Shown here one piece after another: positions 41,114 through 49,918 of a stretch of DNA of 64,000 bases. Each line of letters begins with the position of its first letter. The stretch's first letter is position 1. The notes under the pieces were generated by a model. It did no database searches. It had not been told where the DNA came from and saw only the letters and a list, made by a program, of their open reading frames with translations. This DNA is from Hymenobacter sp. PAMC 26628 (lineage in GTDB: Bacteria > Bacteroidota > Bacteroidia > Cytophagales > Hymenobacteraceae), in NCBI RefSeq assembly GCF_001562275.1, contig NZ_CP014304.1, positions 4,216,001 to 4,280,000 of the forward strand. The letters are read 5' to 3'. A program made the translations under genes and the position numbers.

Positions 41114-43489
41114 TCACTCGGCCCGCAGGCTCAGCACGGGGTTGCGGCGGGCGGCCCGCCAGGCCTGCACACTCACCGTGAGCCAGGCAATAAGCAGGGC
41201 ACCCATGCCGGCCGCCGCGAAGTACCACCACTGCCACGCCACGCGGTAGGCAAAGCCTTCCAACCACCGCTGCAGGAGCAGGTAGCTCAGGGGCAACGCC
41301 AGCACGATGGCCACGACTACCAGCCAGGTCAGGCTGCTGGTCAACAACCAGACGATGCCCAGCTCGCTTGCGCCCAAGGCCTTGCGGATACCAATTTCCT
41401 TGCGCCGGCGCTCGGCGGTGAAGGCCGCCAGTCCCAGCAGGCCCAGGGCAGAAATGAGAATGGCCAGCCCGGCAAAGTAGCGAGCGAGCACCGCCACCCG
41501 CCGCTCGGCTACGTACTGGGCCTGGTAGTCGGTATCCAGAAACGTGTAGTCGAGCGTAAAGCCGGGGTTGTAGGCGGCGTACAGTTGCTGAAGCCGCGCA
41601 ATCGTGGCCTGCTCCGCGTTGGGCTGGAGCTTGACGTAGAGGGTGCCCGCTTGGGTTTCCAGCCGAAGGAGGTAGGGCTTGATTTTTTCGTGCAGTGACT
41701 CGAGGTGGAAGTCGCGGACCACGCCCACGATGCGGGCGCCGTCGAGCCGTTGGCCCACGGGGTCCGGCATTCCCAGGCTGGCCACCAGGGCCTGGTTGAC
41801 GAGGATAACGGCGCTGTCGGCGCGGTACTGCCGCGAAAAGCTGCGGCCCGCTACCAGGTGCAGGCCCAGGGTTTCCACCAGGTCGTAATTGCCCAACTGC
41901 GCGTTTACCGCCACGCGCCGGCCTCCCCAGCTCACCTCAGGGCCGCCCCCCCCGCCGCTGCCCCCCCTCAAGAAGCCGCCCACGACACTGGATGCCTGCA
42001 CGACGCCGGGCAATTTTTTCACCTCGGCCAGAAACGCCGCGGGCTGGCGGGCCGCCCGGCCCGCCGCTTCAAAGCGGATTACGTGCGCCTTGTCGTAGCC
42101 CAGCGGCTGGCGCTGTACAAACGCCAGCTGCGCGTTAACGACCACCACGGCCACAATGAACAGCACCGAGAGCGTGAACTGCAGCACGACCAGTCCCTGC
42201 CGCGTCCAGACGTCGCCGGCCCGGGTCGGCAGCTTGCCCTTCAGCACGGCCGCCGGCTGGAACCCCGACAGGTAGAACGCGGGGTAGCTGCCCGCCAGCA
42301 GCCCCGTACCCAGCGCCAGGGCCAGGCTGGCCGCCACCAGCGGCCACTCCCAGCGCAAGGCCAGCGGCTTGCCCGTCAGCGCGCTGAACTGCGGGAGCAC
42401 GAGCTGTACCAGCCCCACGGCCACGACCAGGGCCAGCAAGGCCATCACCACGGACTCGGTCAGGTACTGCCCCACCAGCGCGGCGCGGCTCGCCCCCAGG
42501 GCCTTGCGAATGCCCACTTCCTTGACCCGCCGCGAGGCCTTGGCCGTGAACAGGTTCATGAAATTGATGCTGGCAATCACCAGAATGAGCCCGGCAATCA
42601 GGGCGAACAGCCGCACGTAGGCAATGCGCCCCCCGGTGGCAACGCCGTTTTCGTAGGTGCCGTGCAAATATGCCGCCGAGAACGGCCGCACGAATAGCGT
42701 GCGCCCCTGGGCCTGGGCCTGCGCGCTTTTGGTTTTCAGTAACCCCGCCAGCTTGGCTTGAAACTGCGCGGGGTCCGCCCCCTCCTTCAGGGCCAGGTAG
42801 GTGTTGAAAGGGCCGTTGTCGTCCCACTTGATGGTTTCACCCACCTGCATCCGTTCCCTGAACGAGGCAAACGGCAGCACGAGGTCAAACTGCTCCGACG
42901 AGTTGCGGAGCACCCCGGCAAACACCCCGGCCACCAGGCTGGTCTGCGTGCTATCGGTCATCATTTGCCATTTCACAGCTTTGCCCAGGCTGTTCTGCGG
43001 CGACCCAAAGAGCTTAGTGGCCAGGGCTGCGGAGAGCACAATGGAATGTTTATCCCGCAGCACCGTGGCGGGGGTGCCCACTAGCAGGGGGTAGGAAAAC
43101 AGCTGGAAGAAGGCCGGGTCCGCGTATTTGGCGACGCCGGTGAGGTGCTGGCCGCCCGCCGCCGACAGCGAGAACGCGTCGAAAAACGGGACCGGCGTGG
43201 TAGTGGCCACGAATTCAATCTCCGGCATTTCCCGCCGCAGGGCCTCGGCCAGCAGCGGCATGGTGCCGAGCTGCGTCTCGATGCCGGCGGCCGTACGGCG
43301 GTTTTCCATCACCTGGTAAAGCCGGCCGTCCAGGGCGTGGTAGCGGTCGAAGCTGCGCTCGTCGCTTATCCACAAGTAGATGAGCAGCGCGCAGGCCAGG
43401 CCGGTCGAAAGGCCAATCAGGTTGATGAAGAACGTGCTTTTGAACCGCTTAAAGTTGCGGTAGAGGAGCAGCAGGGGGTAGGGAAGCAT
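41114..43489 (-). CDS. ABC transporter permease, MacB/FtsX type (double FtsX domain)
   Basis: 791 residues. N-terminal TM helix (STFFINLIGLSTGLACALLIYLW), a large periplasmic MacB-PCD domain, the first FtsX core (LILVIASINFMNLFTAKASR.. VKEVGIRKALGASRAALVGQ), a second periplasmic domain, and the second FtsX core (LGLLGLAAFTAERRRKEIGI..). This fused two-core form is standard in Bacteroidota. It works with the downstream-listed ATPase and HlyD-like adaptor to export a compound or lipoprotein across the envelope. Third gene of a leftward operon (adaptor, ATPase, permease). Confidence 0.9.
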   Translation of the reverse strand: MLPYPLLLLYRNFKRFKSTFFINLIGLSTGLACALLIYLWISDERSFDRYHALDGRLYQVMENRRTAAGIETQLGTMPLLAEALRREMPEIEFVATTTPVPFFDAFSLSAAGGQHLTGVAKYADPAFFQLFSYPLLVGTPATVLRDKHSIVLSAALATKLFGSPQNSLGKAVKWQMMTDSTQTSLVAGVFAGVLRNSSEQFDLVLPFASFRERMQVGETIKWDDNGPFNTYLALKEGADPAQFQAKLAGLLKTKSAQAQAQGRTLFVRPFSAAYLHGTYENGVATGGRIAYVRLFALIAGLILVIASINFMNLFTAKASRRVKEVGIRKALGASRAALVGQYLTESVVMALLALVVAVGLVQLVLPQFSALTGKPLALRWEWPLVAASLALALGTGLLAGSYPAFYLSGFQPAAVLKGKLPTRAGDVWTRQGLVVLQFTLSVLFIVAVVVVNAQLAFVQRQPLGYDKAHVIRFEAAGRAARQPAAFLAEVKKLPGVVQASSVVGGFLRGGSGGGGGPEVSWGGRRVAVNAQLGNYDLVETLGLHLVAGRSFSRQYRADSAVILVNQALVASLGMPDPVGQRLDGARIVGVVRDFHLESLHEKIKPYLLRLETQAGTLYVKLQPNAEQATIARLQQLYAAYNPGFTLDYTFLDTDYQAQYVAERRVAVLARYFAGLAILISALGLLGLAAFTAERRRKEIGIRKALGASELGIVWLLTSSLTWLVVVAIVLALPLSYLLLQRWLEGFAYRVAWQWWYFAAAGMGALLIAWLTVSVQAWRAARRNPVLSLRAE

Positions 43490-43510
43490 GGCCGAAGGGT
43501 GAGGAATCGG

Positions 43511-44194
43511 TTAGAATTGGCTGCGGCTGTTTTCCAGCACCACCTGCCCGTCGAGCAGGCGGATGACGCGCCGGGCGTACCGGGCGTCGTGCTCAGAGTG
43601 CGTGACCATGAGCACGGTGGTGCCCGCCTCATTCAGCTCGGTTAGCAGCCCCAGCACGTCGTGGCCGCTGGCTGAGTCGAGGTTGCCGGTAGGCTCATCC
43701 GCCAGCAGCAGCGGCGGGGCGTTTACCACGGCGCGGGCCACGGCCACGCGCTGCTGCTGCCCGCCCGAGAGTTGCAGGGGAAAGTGGTGGCGCCGGTGCA
43801 GCAGCTGCATTTTCTCCAGCACCTGTTCCACCCGCTGCCGCCGCTCGGCGGCCCCCACGCCGAGGTAGCGCAGGGGCAGCTCCACGTTCTCGAACACCGT
43901 CAGCTCGTCAATCAGGTTGAAGCTCTGGAACACGAAGCCCAGGCTGCGCTTGCGCAGCTCGGCCCGCTGCCGCTCCGAGTAGCGGCTGGTTTCGGTGCCC
44001 AGCAGTTGCAGGCTGCCGCCGTCGGGCTCGTCGAGCAGGCCCAGCAGGTTGAGCAACGTCGATTTGCCGCAGCCCGAGGGGCCCATGATGGCCACAAACT
44101 CCCCCTGCTCCACCGTCAGCGAGACGTGGTTCAGCGCCTTGGTTTGCACCTCCTCGGTGCGGTATACCTTTTCCAGATTTTCGGTCTTAATCAT
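43511..44194 (-). CDS. ABC transporter ATPase, LolD/MacB type
   Basis: 227 residues. Walker A GPSGCGKST (residues 38-46), Q-loop FVFQSFNLIDEL, signature LSGGQQQRVAVARA, Walker B LLLADEPTGNLDS, and the switch His in VTHSEHD. All needed residues are present. It powers the MacB-type permease (21 bp downstream) using ATP hydrolysis in the cytoplasm as a mechanotransmission motor. The upstream adaptor gene ends 39 bp away. Confidence 0.95.
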   Translation of the reverse strand: MIKTENLEKVYRTEEVQTKALNHVSLTVEQGEFVAIMGPSGCGKSTLLNLLGLLDEPDGGSLQLLGTETSRYSERQRAELRKRSLGFVFQSFNLIDELTVFENVELPLRYLGVGAAERRQRVEQVLEKMQLLHRRHHFPLQLSGGQQQRVAVARAVVNAPPLLLADEPTGNLDSASGHDVLGLLTELNEAGTTVLMVTHSEHDARYARRVIRLLDGQVVLENSRSQF

Positions 44195-44233
44195 GATTAG
44201 CAGTCTTTTAGGGCCAAGTAGTTAGTAAAATGC

Positions 44234-45493
44234 CTACGGCTGGTGGTTGTCCAGCACTAGTTCCTGTTGGTCGGCGTACCCTTCGTAGCTGGACGTTACA
44301 ACTTGGTCACCAGGACGCAGGCCCGCCAGCACCTCGTAGTAGTCGGGGTTCTGCCGCCCCAGCCGGATGGCCACCCGCTGGGCCCTAGTGCCATCGGCCC
44401 CCAGCTTAAACGCCCAATTGCCCACGGTTTGCTGGTAAAAGCCGCCTTTTGGGAGCAGCACCGCCGGGGCCTTTGCGCTCAGCGCCAGCCGAATGGGCAG
44501 GGTCTGTCCCCGCCGCAGGCCCGGTGGCGGGGTGCCTATAAAGGCCAGGTCGATTTGCAGGCCTTTGGCCACCTGGGCGAAGATTTTGGTCACGCGCAAG
44601 GCATACGCCTGGCCCTCCACCACCACTTCGCCCACCTGACCGGCGCCGATACGAGCAATGTAAAACTCGTCCACCGCGGCGTGTAGTTTCACGCCCGCCA
44701 GCGCGTCAATCTGCCCCAGGCGCTGGCCCCGCGTTTTGGCCTCGCCCACTTCCGCGGCCAGCGAGCTGAGCCGCCCGCCGACTGGGGCCCGTAGCAGCAG
44801 GTCGTCCATCTTGCGCCGCATCAGGGCCAGGTTGCTGGTCATGCGCTGCACCGATTCCTGCATGGTGCCCAGCTGCTGCTGCATGGCTATTGAGTCCTGG
44901 CGCAGGGTCTGCTGCGTCAGCTGTCGCCGGCGTAGCTGGTAGCGGTAGGCGTTCTGGCTTTGCAGGTAGTCCTGCCGCGCAATCACTTTCTGGTCGTAGA
45001 GCACCTGGTTGGTGTCGAACACCCGCCGGGCCTCGGCCAGCTGAAAGTCGATGTCGGCTAGCTGGTTTTGGCGCAGGATGCGGTTTTGCAGCAGCTGGTT
45101 GCGGGTGTTGCGCAGGTTATTCATCAGGTCGTACACGGCCGTTTCGCGGTTTACCATTTCCAGTTGCAGGTCGGGATTGGCCAGCCGCAGCAACGGCTGG
45201 CCCGCCGTCAAGGTCATACCTTCTTCCACCAGTACCTGCTGCACGGTGCCGGCCTCCGCCGCGTCCAGGTACACGGTGTGCAGCGGCTGCACCACCCCGT
45301 CGATGGCCGTGAATTCCTGAAAATTTCCCCGCGTTACAGGGCTGATGGTCAGCCGGCTGGCCGCCACGTGCAGCCGCTGGCCCGGCCGGGGCCAGTAGAG
45401 GCCGGCCGCGCCCGTGCCCGCCAGCACCAAGGCGCCCAGCCACCACCAGCGGGTGACAAACGACCACTTTTTCTTCGGTATCAGGACATCCAT
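44234..45493 (-). CDS. HlyD/MacA-like periplasmic adaptor
   Basis: 419 residues from the ATG at 45493 (MDVLIPKKKW). One N-terminal TM helix (WWLGALVLAGTGAAGLYW), a lipoyl-like half motif (VQQVLVEEGMTLTAGQPLLR), a long coiled-coil hairpin (about 110-240), the returning lipoyl half, and beta-barrel domains near the C-terminus. It links inner-membrane ABC components to the outer membrane. First gene of the efflux operon. An NtrC-type regulator and kinase lie on the opposite strand, originally probably adjacent before a 1.14-kb transposed unit separated them. Confidence 0.88.
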   Translation of the reverse strand: MDVLIPKKKWSFVTRWWWLGALVLAGTGAAGLYWPRPGQRLHVAASRLTISPVTRGNFQEFTAIDGVVQPLHTVYLDAAEAGTVQQVLVEEGMTLTAGQPLLRLANPDLQLEMVNRETAVYDLMNNLRNTRNQLLQNRILRQNQLADIDFQLAEARRVFDTNQVLYDQKVIARQDYLQSQNAYRYQLRRRQLTQQTLRQDSIAMQQQLGTMQESVQRMTSNLALMRRKMDDLLLRAPVGGRLSSLAAEVGEAKTRGQRLGQIDALAGVKLHAAVDEFYIARIGAGQVGEVVVEGQAYALRVTKIFAQVAKGLQIDLAFIGTPPPGLRRGQTLPIRLALSAKAPAVLLPKGGFYQQTVGNWAFKLGADGTRAQRVAIRLGRQNPDYYEVLAGLRPGDQVVTSSYEGYADQQELVLDNHQP

Positions 45494-45768
45494 TCGGTTT
45501 GGCGCAGGGAATAGCAGCAAAAAGCTATTGACCGGAGGTGCCAAGAACGGTGCCTTACTCACAAAGTATTGCTATTCAATGGCCTGGCTCGAAAACCTAG
45601 TAGCCAGTTGTTGCCAAGCGTCCGGTTTTGATACAGTTGACCGTTCGGTTCTGATACAGTCTGAAGCTGTTGCTGGGCCAGGAATGTCTTGGTCAACTGA
45701 AACCCAGCATTTTCAGAGGCCTGCACGGTTTATGTGGCCTGGGTTGGTACGGGTGCCAGCTAGCCCCA
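45494..45768. other. Upstream region of the efflux operon with paired direct repeats
   Basis: CGGTTTTGATACAGT (45623-45637) and CGGTTCTGATACAGT (45646-45660) are direct repeats with one mismatch, 23 bp apart, about 130-165 bp upstream of the adaptor start. They may be enhancer-like sites for the NtrC-type regulator. No gene is seen. Confidence 0.4.
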
Positions 45769-46173
45769 ACTTTTGGGTGTCGTTAAATAAATAGGGTAAA
45801 AGCTCCAACCCATTACTCCCCCACCAGCTTAGGCAAATCACCTGTCTACTGCCTCAAAGAAGAAACTACTCTTCTAAAAAGTAGCCGTGCTCAGTTCTTG
45901 TTAAAGAATAGTTGCTTTACTTTGGCTCATTAAAATCTGCTAATTACCCCTTTTTGCTTGTTCCGACCTCCTGCCAGTGGAGGTGTAGGCCGGTATGGTC
46001 TACCGCGAACGGCTGCGCTGGTATTTTTCAGCGTGGATGCCCGGAAAGAGCTCTTCTCATTTTTATGGCGGGGAATAAATCAGCACCAGTCCCATTGCGG
46101 AATAAGGGCTTTTCTTCTCTTTTTTAGCCTTATCCGATTGTCCACCTTAGGCAGTCCCCAACGTGTTAGCAGC

Positions 46174-46827
46174 ATGTCTACTATCTTTTCAACCATCGCC
46201 ATTTTAGGCGGAGCCGGCAAAGCTGGCCAGCCCCTAGTACAACAAGCCCTACAAACCGGCTATAACGTCCGTCTTTTACTTCGCCATCCAGCTGATTTTC
46301 AGCTACAGCACAAGCAGCTCACTATTATCTCAGGCGATGCCCGGGACCCCGCAGCCTTAACCACGCTGTTACAGGGTTGCCAAGCCCTAGTCAGCACATT
46401 AGGCAACCCGAAAGGAGAACCTGCTCCTATGTTAAGCGCGGTAACAGCACAGCTATTACCTATTCTACAAGCACAACACATTAAGCGGTATATCGCGGTA
46501 ACTTCTCTTTACCAAACCGCCCACGAGCAACACGATGCGGGCACCAAACAGGCTGCGGCCTATATGCAGCAGCACTATCCACTCTTTATGGCAGACAGAG
46601 AGCGGGAGTTGCAGCTTCTTTCAGATAGTGATTTAGCGTGGACCTACGTTCGTTTACCCTATCTCTTAGAAGGGCCAGCGCTTATTAGCAATGTGGAAGC
46701 GCGATTAGAATGCTTGCTAGGGCCAACTATCACAGTAGCTGACCTAGCACAATTTCTGCTTACACAGCTCCATAGCCCCGAGTATGTGAAGCAAGCTCCT
46801 TTTGTGGCCAATCGTCAGCCAGCCTAA
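46174..46827 (+). CDS. NAD(P)-binding (NmrA/atypical SDR) protein
   Basis: 217 residues from the ATG at 46174. The Rossmann start IAILGGAGKAGQPLVQQALQ holds the G-x-x-G-x-x-G nucleotide loop; then YNVRLLLRHP, ISGDARDPAALTTLLQGCQA, LVSTLGN, RYIAVTSLY and a C-terminal WTYVRLPYLLEGP follow, as in NmrA-like atypical short-chain dehydrogenases. The classical YxxxK pair is not clear. Possible quinone or nucleotide-sugar oxidoreductase or redox sensor. Its codons are AT-richer than all flanking chromosomal genes, which agrees with import on the transposed unit. Confidence 0.8.
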   Translation: MSTIFSTIAILGGAGKAGQPLVQQALQTGYNVRLLLRHPADFQLQHKQLTIISGDARDPAALTTLLQGCQALVSTLGNPKGEPAPMLSAVTAQLLPILQAQHIKRYIAVTSLYQTAHEQHDAGTKQAAAYMQQHYPLFMADRERELQLLSDSDLAWTYVRLPYLLEGPALISNVEARLECLLGPTITVADLAQFLLTQLHSPEYVKQAPFVANRQPA

Positions 46828-46863
46828 GGGCGCGGAAAATAAAAGCTTCGTAGATAGACAGAG

Positions 46864-46898
46864 TAGGGGAAAACCTTAGAGTTGGAGGTTTTCCCCTA
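46864..46898 (+). terminator. Hairpin after the dehydrogenase gene, overlapping the IS-type end
   Basis: TAGGGGAAAACCT (46864-46876) and AGGTTTTCCCCTA (46886-46898) form a 13-bp stem with a 9-base loop. The right arm is part of the terminal inverted repeat. Confidence 0.6.
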
Positions 46899-46943
46899 TT
46901 TGTTTAACAACACCCACTTTTACGTTTTACCCATCCTTTTTTC

Positions 46944-48326
46944 ATGATTCTCAAGCACGCCCGCATCCTGGTAGTAGACGACGAACCCGACGTACTGTTC
47001 GCCTTCAAGCTGCTGCTCAAAAGCGAGGTGCGGGAAGTCGTGACGGAGAAAAACCCGGAGCTGCTGCTCTCCCTGCTCCGCCAGCAGCACTTCGACGCCG
47101 TGATGCTCGACATGAACTACCGCAGCGGCCAGGCGACGGGCAACGAGGGCTTCTACTGGCTGGGCCGCATCCGGGAATACGACCCCACCACGGCCGTTAT
47201 CCTCATTACGGCTTATGGCGACGTGCGCACGGCAGTGCGCGCCCTTAAAGCCGGCGCCACCGACTTCCTGCTCAAGCCCTGGCACAACGAACAACTGCTG
47301 CAAACGCTGGCCGCCGCTCTCCAACCTAAAACCGGTAGCAAAAGCGGAGTCACCTCGAAAAAAGTAGTCGGGCCGGCCGCGGCTACCGCGCTACTCGGCG
47401 AGTCAGCCGCCATGCAGGAAGTGCGCGCCATCATTGAAAAAGTCGCCCCAACCGAAGCCAACGTGCTGCTGCTCGGCGAGAACGGCACGGGTAAGGAGCT
47501 GGTCGCCAAGTCCCTGCACGAGCAGTCGCGCCGTGCTGCCCGGCCTTTCGTGGCCGCCGACGTGGCCGCGCTTAGTGAGGGGTTGTTTGAAAGCGAGCTG
47601 TTCGGGCACACCAAGGGCGCGTTCACGGATGCCCAGGCCAGCCGCGTGGGCCGCTTTGAGGCGGCCACCGGAGGAACCTTGTTTCTGGATGAGATTGGCA
47701 ACATTGGCCTGCCGCAGCAAGCCAAGCTGCTCACGGCCCTGCAAAACCGCCAGGTGGTGCCCGTAGGAAGCAACACCCCCGTACCGGTGGATATCCGGCT
47801 GTTGTCGGCCACCAACGCCCCGCTGCACGCGCTGGTGGCCCGCGGCGACTTCCGCCAGGACCTGATGTACCGCCTCAACACGGTCGAACTCACGCTGCCG
47901 CCCCTGCGCGAGCGCGGCGACGACGTGTGGCTGCTGGCCCGGCACTTCGCCCAGGTGTACGCCGCCCGCAACCAACGCCCCGCCCCGGAGTTTGCGCCCG
48001 CCACCCTGCGCAAGCTTCGGCAGCACGCCTGGCCGGGCAACGTGCGGGAACTGCAACACGCCGTGGAGCGGGCGGTTATTTTGGGGAGCGGCCCGGTGCT
48101 GGGACCCGAGGATTTCTCGTTTCGACACCCCGAATCGGCGCATGATTCCGCGGCGGCAGCGCCGGCTACGACCGTGGCTGAGAATCCGCTGCCGTTGCTG
48201 GAAATAGAAAAAAATACCATTCAGCAGGCCCTTGAGCGCCATCAAGGCAACCTCACCAAAGCCGCCAAGGAACTGGGCCTCACCCGCACCGCCCTCTACC
48301 GTCGGCTCGACAAGCATGATATTTAA
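46944..48326 (+). CDS. Sigma-54-dependent response regulator, NtrC family
   Basis: 460 residues. Receiver domain with phospho-acceptor Asp56 (DAVMLDMNYRSG) and the Lys of LKPW; AAA+ domain with Walker A GENGTGKE, the sigma-54 loop GAFTDA (residues 225-230, in place of the usual GAFTGA), Walker B GGTLFLDEIGN and the R-finger region; C-terminal Fis-type HTH (NLTKAAKELGLTRTALYRRL). It activates a sigma-54 promoter, most likely of the efflux operon. The stop overlaps the kinase gene by 11 bp. Confidence 0.93.
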   Translation: MILKHARILVVDDEPDVLFAFKLLLKSEVREVVTEKNPELLLSLLRQQHFDAVMLDMNYRSGQATGNEGFYWLGRIREYDPTTAVILITAYGDVRTAVRALKAGATDFLLKPWHNEQLLQTLAAALQPKTGSKSGVTSKKVVGPAAATALLGESAAMQEVRAIIEKVAPTEANVLLLGENGTGKELVAKSLHEQSRRAARPFVAADVAALSEGLFESELFGHTKGAFTDAQASRVGRFEAATGGTLFLDEIGNIGLPQQAKLLTALQNRQVVPVGSNTPVPVDIRLLSATNAPLHALVARGDFRQDLMYRLNTVELTLPPLRERGDDVWLLARHFAQVYAARNQRPAPEFAPATLRKLRQHAWPGNVRELQHAVERAVILGSGPVLGPEDFSFRHPESAHDSAAAAPATTVAENPLPLLEIEKNTIQQALERHQGNLTKAAKELGLTRTALYRRLDKHDI

Positions 48327-49671
48327 TAGCCTGGATGCCCGTCTGCTGGGGCGGTTGGTGATGTTGGTGGCCACGCTGGCCGGGGGCGGGTACGCCGCGC
48401 TGCACCACGCCTACGGGCTAGCCCTGGGGGCCCTGGTGCTACTGTTAGCGCTGGTCCTGGACCTGGCCCGTTACCTGACGCGCGGCCAGCAGGCCCTGGC
48501 CGACTTCACCCTGGCCCTCCAGTACCGGGATTTTTCGCGGCAGTACCCAGTGCAGTCCGTCCCGGCGTCGCTGCGGCCTTTGCACGAGGCCTTCAACCAG
48601 GTCAACGCCACGTTTCGGGAGTTGCGGGCCGCGCAGGAAGGGCAGTTCCAATACCTGCAAACCATCCTGGCGCTGCTCGATACCGGTATCGTGTCCTACG
48701 ACGCGGCGGGCACCGTGGCCTGGGTGAACGAGGCGTTTAAGCAGACGCTGCACCTGCCGTACCTGAAAAACATCCGGGCGCTGCAATCCCGGCAGCCGGT
48801 CCTCTACGAGGCCATTTGCCGGGCGGTTCCCGGCCAGCCCGCGGTAGTGAAGCTGATTGTGGGCCTCCAAACGGTGCAGTTGCTCGTATCGGCCACCCAG
48901 TTTAAGCTACGCGGCGAAGCGTTTACCCTCCTGGCCTTCAAAAACGTGAGCCAGGCCCTGGCTGATACCGAAACCGCTGCTTGGCAGCAACTGCTCCGGG
49001 TGATGACGCACGAAATCATGAACTCGGTTGCCCCCATCGCTTCGCTGGCCGATTCGTTGGGCCGCCACGTGCAGCGTGCCCGGCAGCAGGAGACTTCAGA
49101 TGAGTTGCTCGACGACGTGGGAACCGGCATTCGCATCATCCAGCAGCGCAGCGAAGGGCTGCTGCGCTTCGCCCAAGTGTACCGGGAATTTAGTACCCTG
49201 ACCTCGCCGCAGCGCACGACCCTTTATGTGCGGGAGTTGCTCCAGGCCACCCGGCAGCTACTGGCGGAACAACTGGCCGCGCAAGGCATTGAGGTCACCC
49301 TTAGCGTCCGGCCCGCCCACCTCACCCTGCACGCTGACGGCCACCTACTGGAGCAAGTGCTCATCAATCTGGTGCTCAATGCGGCGCAGGCGCTCGTACA
49401 AAACCCCAACCCCCGCCTTAGCCTGCAGGCTTGGTTCGATGAACAGGAGCGGGTGATTATCGAGGTAAAGGACAACGGCAGCGGTATTCCCGCCGACGTG
49501 CTGGACAGCATCTTTATTCCTTTTTTCACTACCCGCCCCAACGGCTCCGGGATTGGGCTGAGCTTGGCCAAGCAAATCATGCAGCTGCACCAAGGCAGCA
49601 TTCAGGTCCATTCCGTAGCGGGGGCAGGCAGTGCGTTTCAGCTGTGGTTTCCCCCCTTAGCTACCTTCTAG
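48316..49671 (+). CDS. Membrane histidine kinase, NtrB/NtrY-like
   Basis: 451 residues from the ATG at 48316. Two N-terminal TM helices (LVMLVATLAGGGYAALHH; LALGALVLLLALVLDLARYL), a PAS-like region (LALLDTGIVSYDAAGTVAWV), the H-box MTHEIMNSVAPIASLADSLG with His232, N-box INLVLNAAQAL, G1 DNGSGIP and G2 GSGIGLSL. It phosphorylates the NtrC-type partner encoded just upstream (11-bp overlap). Signal unknown; the short loop between the TM helices suggests a membrane-internal stimulus. Confidence 0.92.
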   Translation: MIFNSLDARLLGRLVMLVATLAGGGYAALHHAYGLALGALVLLLALVLDLARYLTRGQQALADFTLALQYRDFSRQYPVQSVPASLRPLHEAFNQVNATFRELRAAQEGQFQYLQTILALLDTGIVSYDAAGTVAWVNEAFKQTLHLPYLKNIRALQSRQPVLYEAICRAVPGQPAVVKLIVGLQTVQLLVSATQFKLRGEAFTLLAFKNVSQALADTETAAWQQLLRVMTHEIMNSVAPIASLADSLGRHVQRARQQETSDELLDDVGTGIRIIQQRSEGLLRFAQVYREFSTLTSPQRTTLYVRELLQATRQLLAEQLAAQGIEVTLSVRPAHLTLHADGHLLEQVLINLVLNAAQALVQNPNPRLSLQAWFDEQERVIIEVKDNGSGIPADVLDSIFIPFFTTRPNGSGIGLSLAKQIMQLHQGSIQVHSVAGAGSAFQLWFPPLATF

Positions 49672-49691
49672 GGGTATGGGCATATCCTACG

Positions 49692-49799
49692 TTATCTGCC
49701 AGGGGTTACTCCCATACTGCCACCGGTAGGGACAGCTAAATGCGCTAGGTAACGGTAAATGGTGGCCCGGCCGACACCGAGCGTCTTGTCCAGAAATAA
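49692..49799 (-). pseudogene. C-terminal fragment of a serine recombinase
   Basis: A 35-codon frame reads LFLDKTLGVGRATIYRYLAH and ends at a stop at 49692. LGVGRATIYRYL is the helix-turn-helix of serine resolvases/invertases. A stop precedes it and the catalytic domain is absent, so it is a relic, perhaps cut by the IS3-type insertion next to it. Confidence 0.55.
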
Positions 49800-49918
49800 G
49801 TTGATCGGTTAGTGGTAGTCCGGGTCTGCGTTGACCATTTGTCCAATCCTGAAAAAAAGTTGTCAGTTTTTGCGGGAGAAAAAATGAGTGGTTTTAATCC
49901 TGCTAGCAGGTTGTCAAG

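Larger units (their letters stand above)
45775..46915. mobile_element. Transposed unit with IS-like ends carrying only a dehydrogenase-like gene
   Basis: Terminal inverted repeats: the first 34 bases from 45775 (GGGTGTCGTTAAATAAATAG..) match the reverse complement of the last 34 (ending at 46915) at 30 positions. The unit is flanked by ACTTTT on both sides (45769-45774 and 46916-46921), a 6-bp target duplication. Inside is an NmrA/SDR-type gene; no transposase frame is recognisable. It must have been moved in trans by a related IS. Confidence 0.75.

Noticed and set aside
45494..45768. Sigma-54 promoter upstream of the adaptor gene
   Set aside because: The best GG..GC pair I found (in TTGGCAACAACTGGCT on the minus strand) has a 9-bp rather than 10-bp gap, so it was not called.
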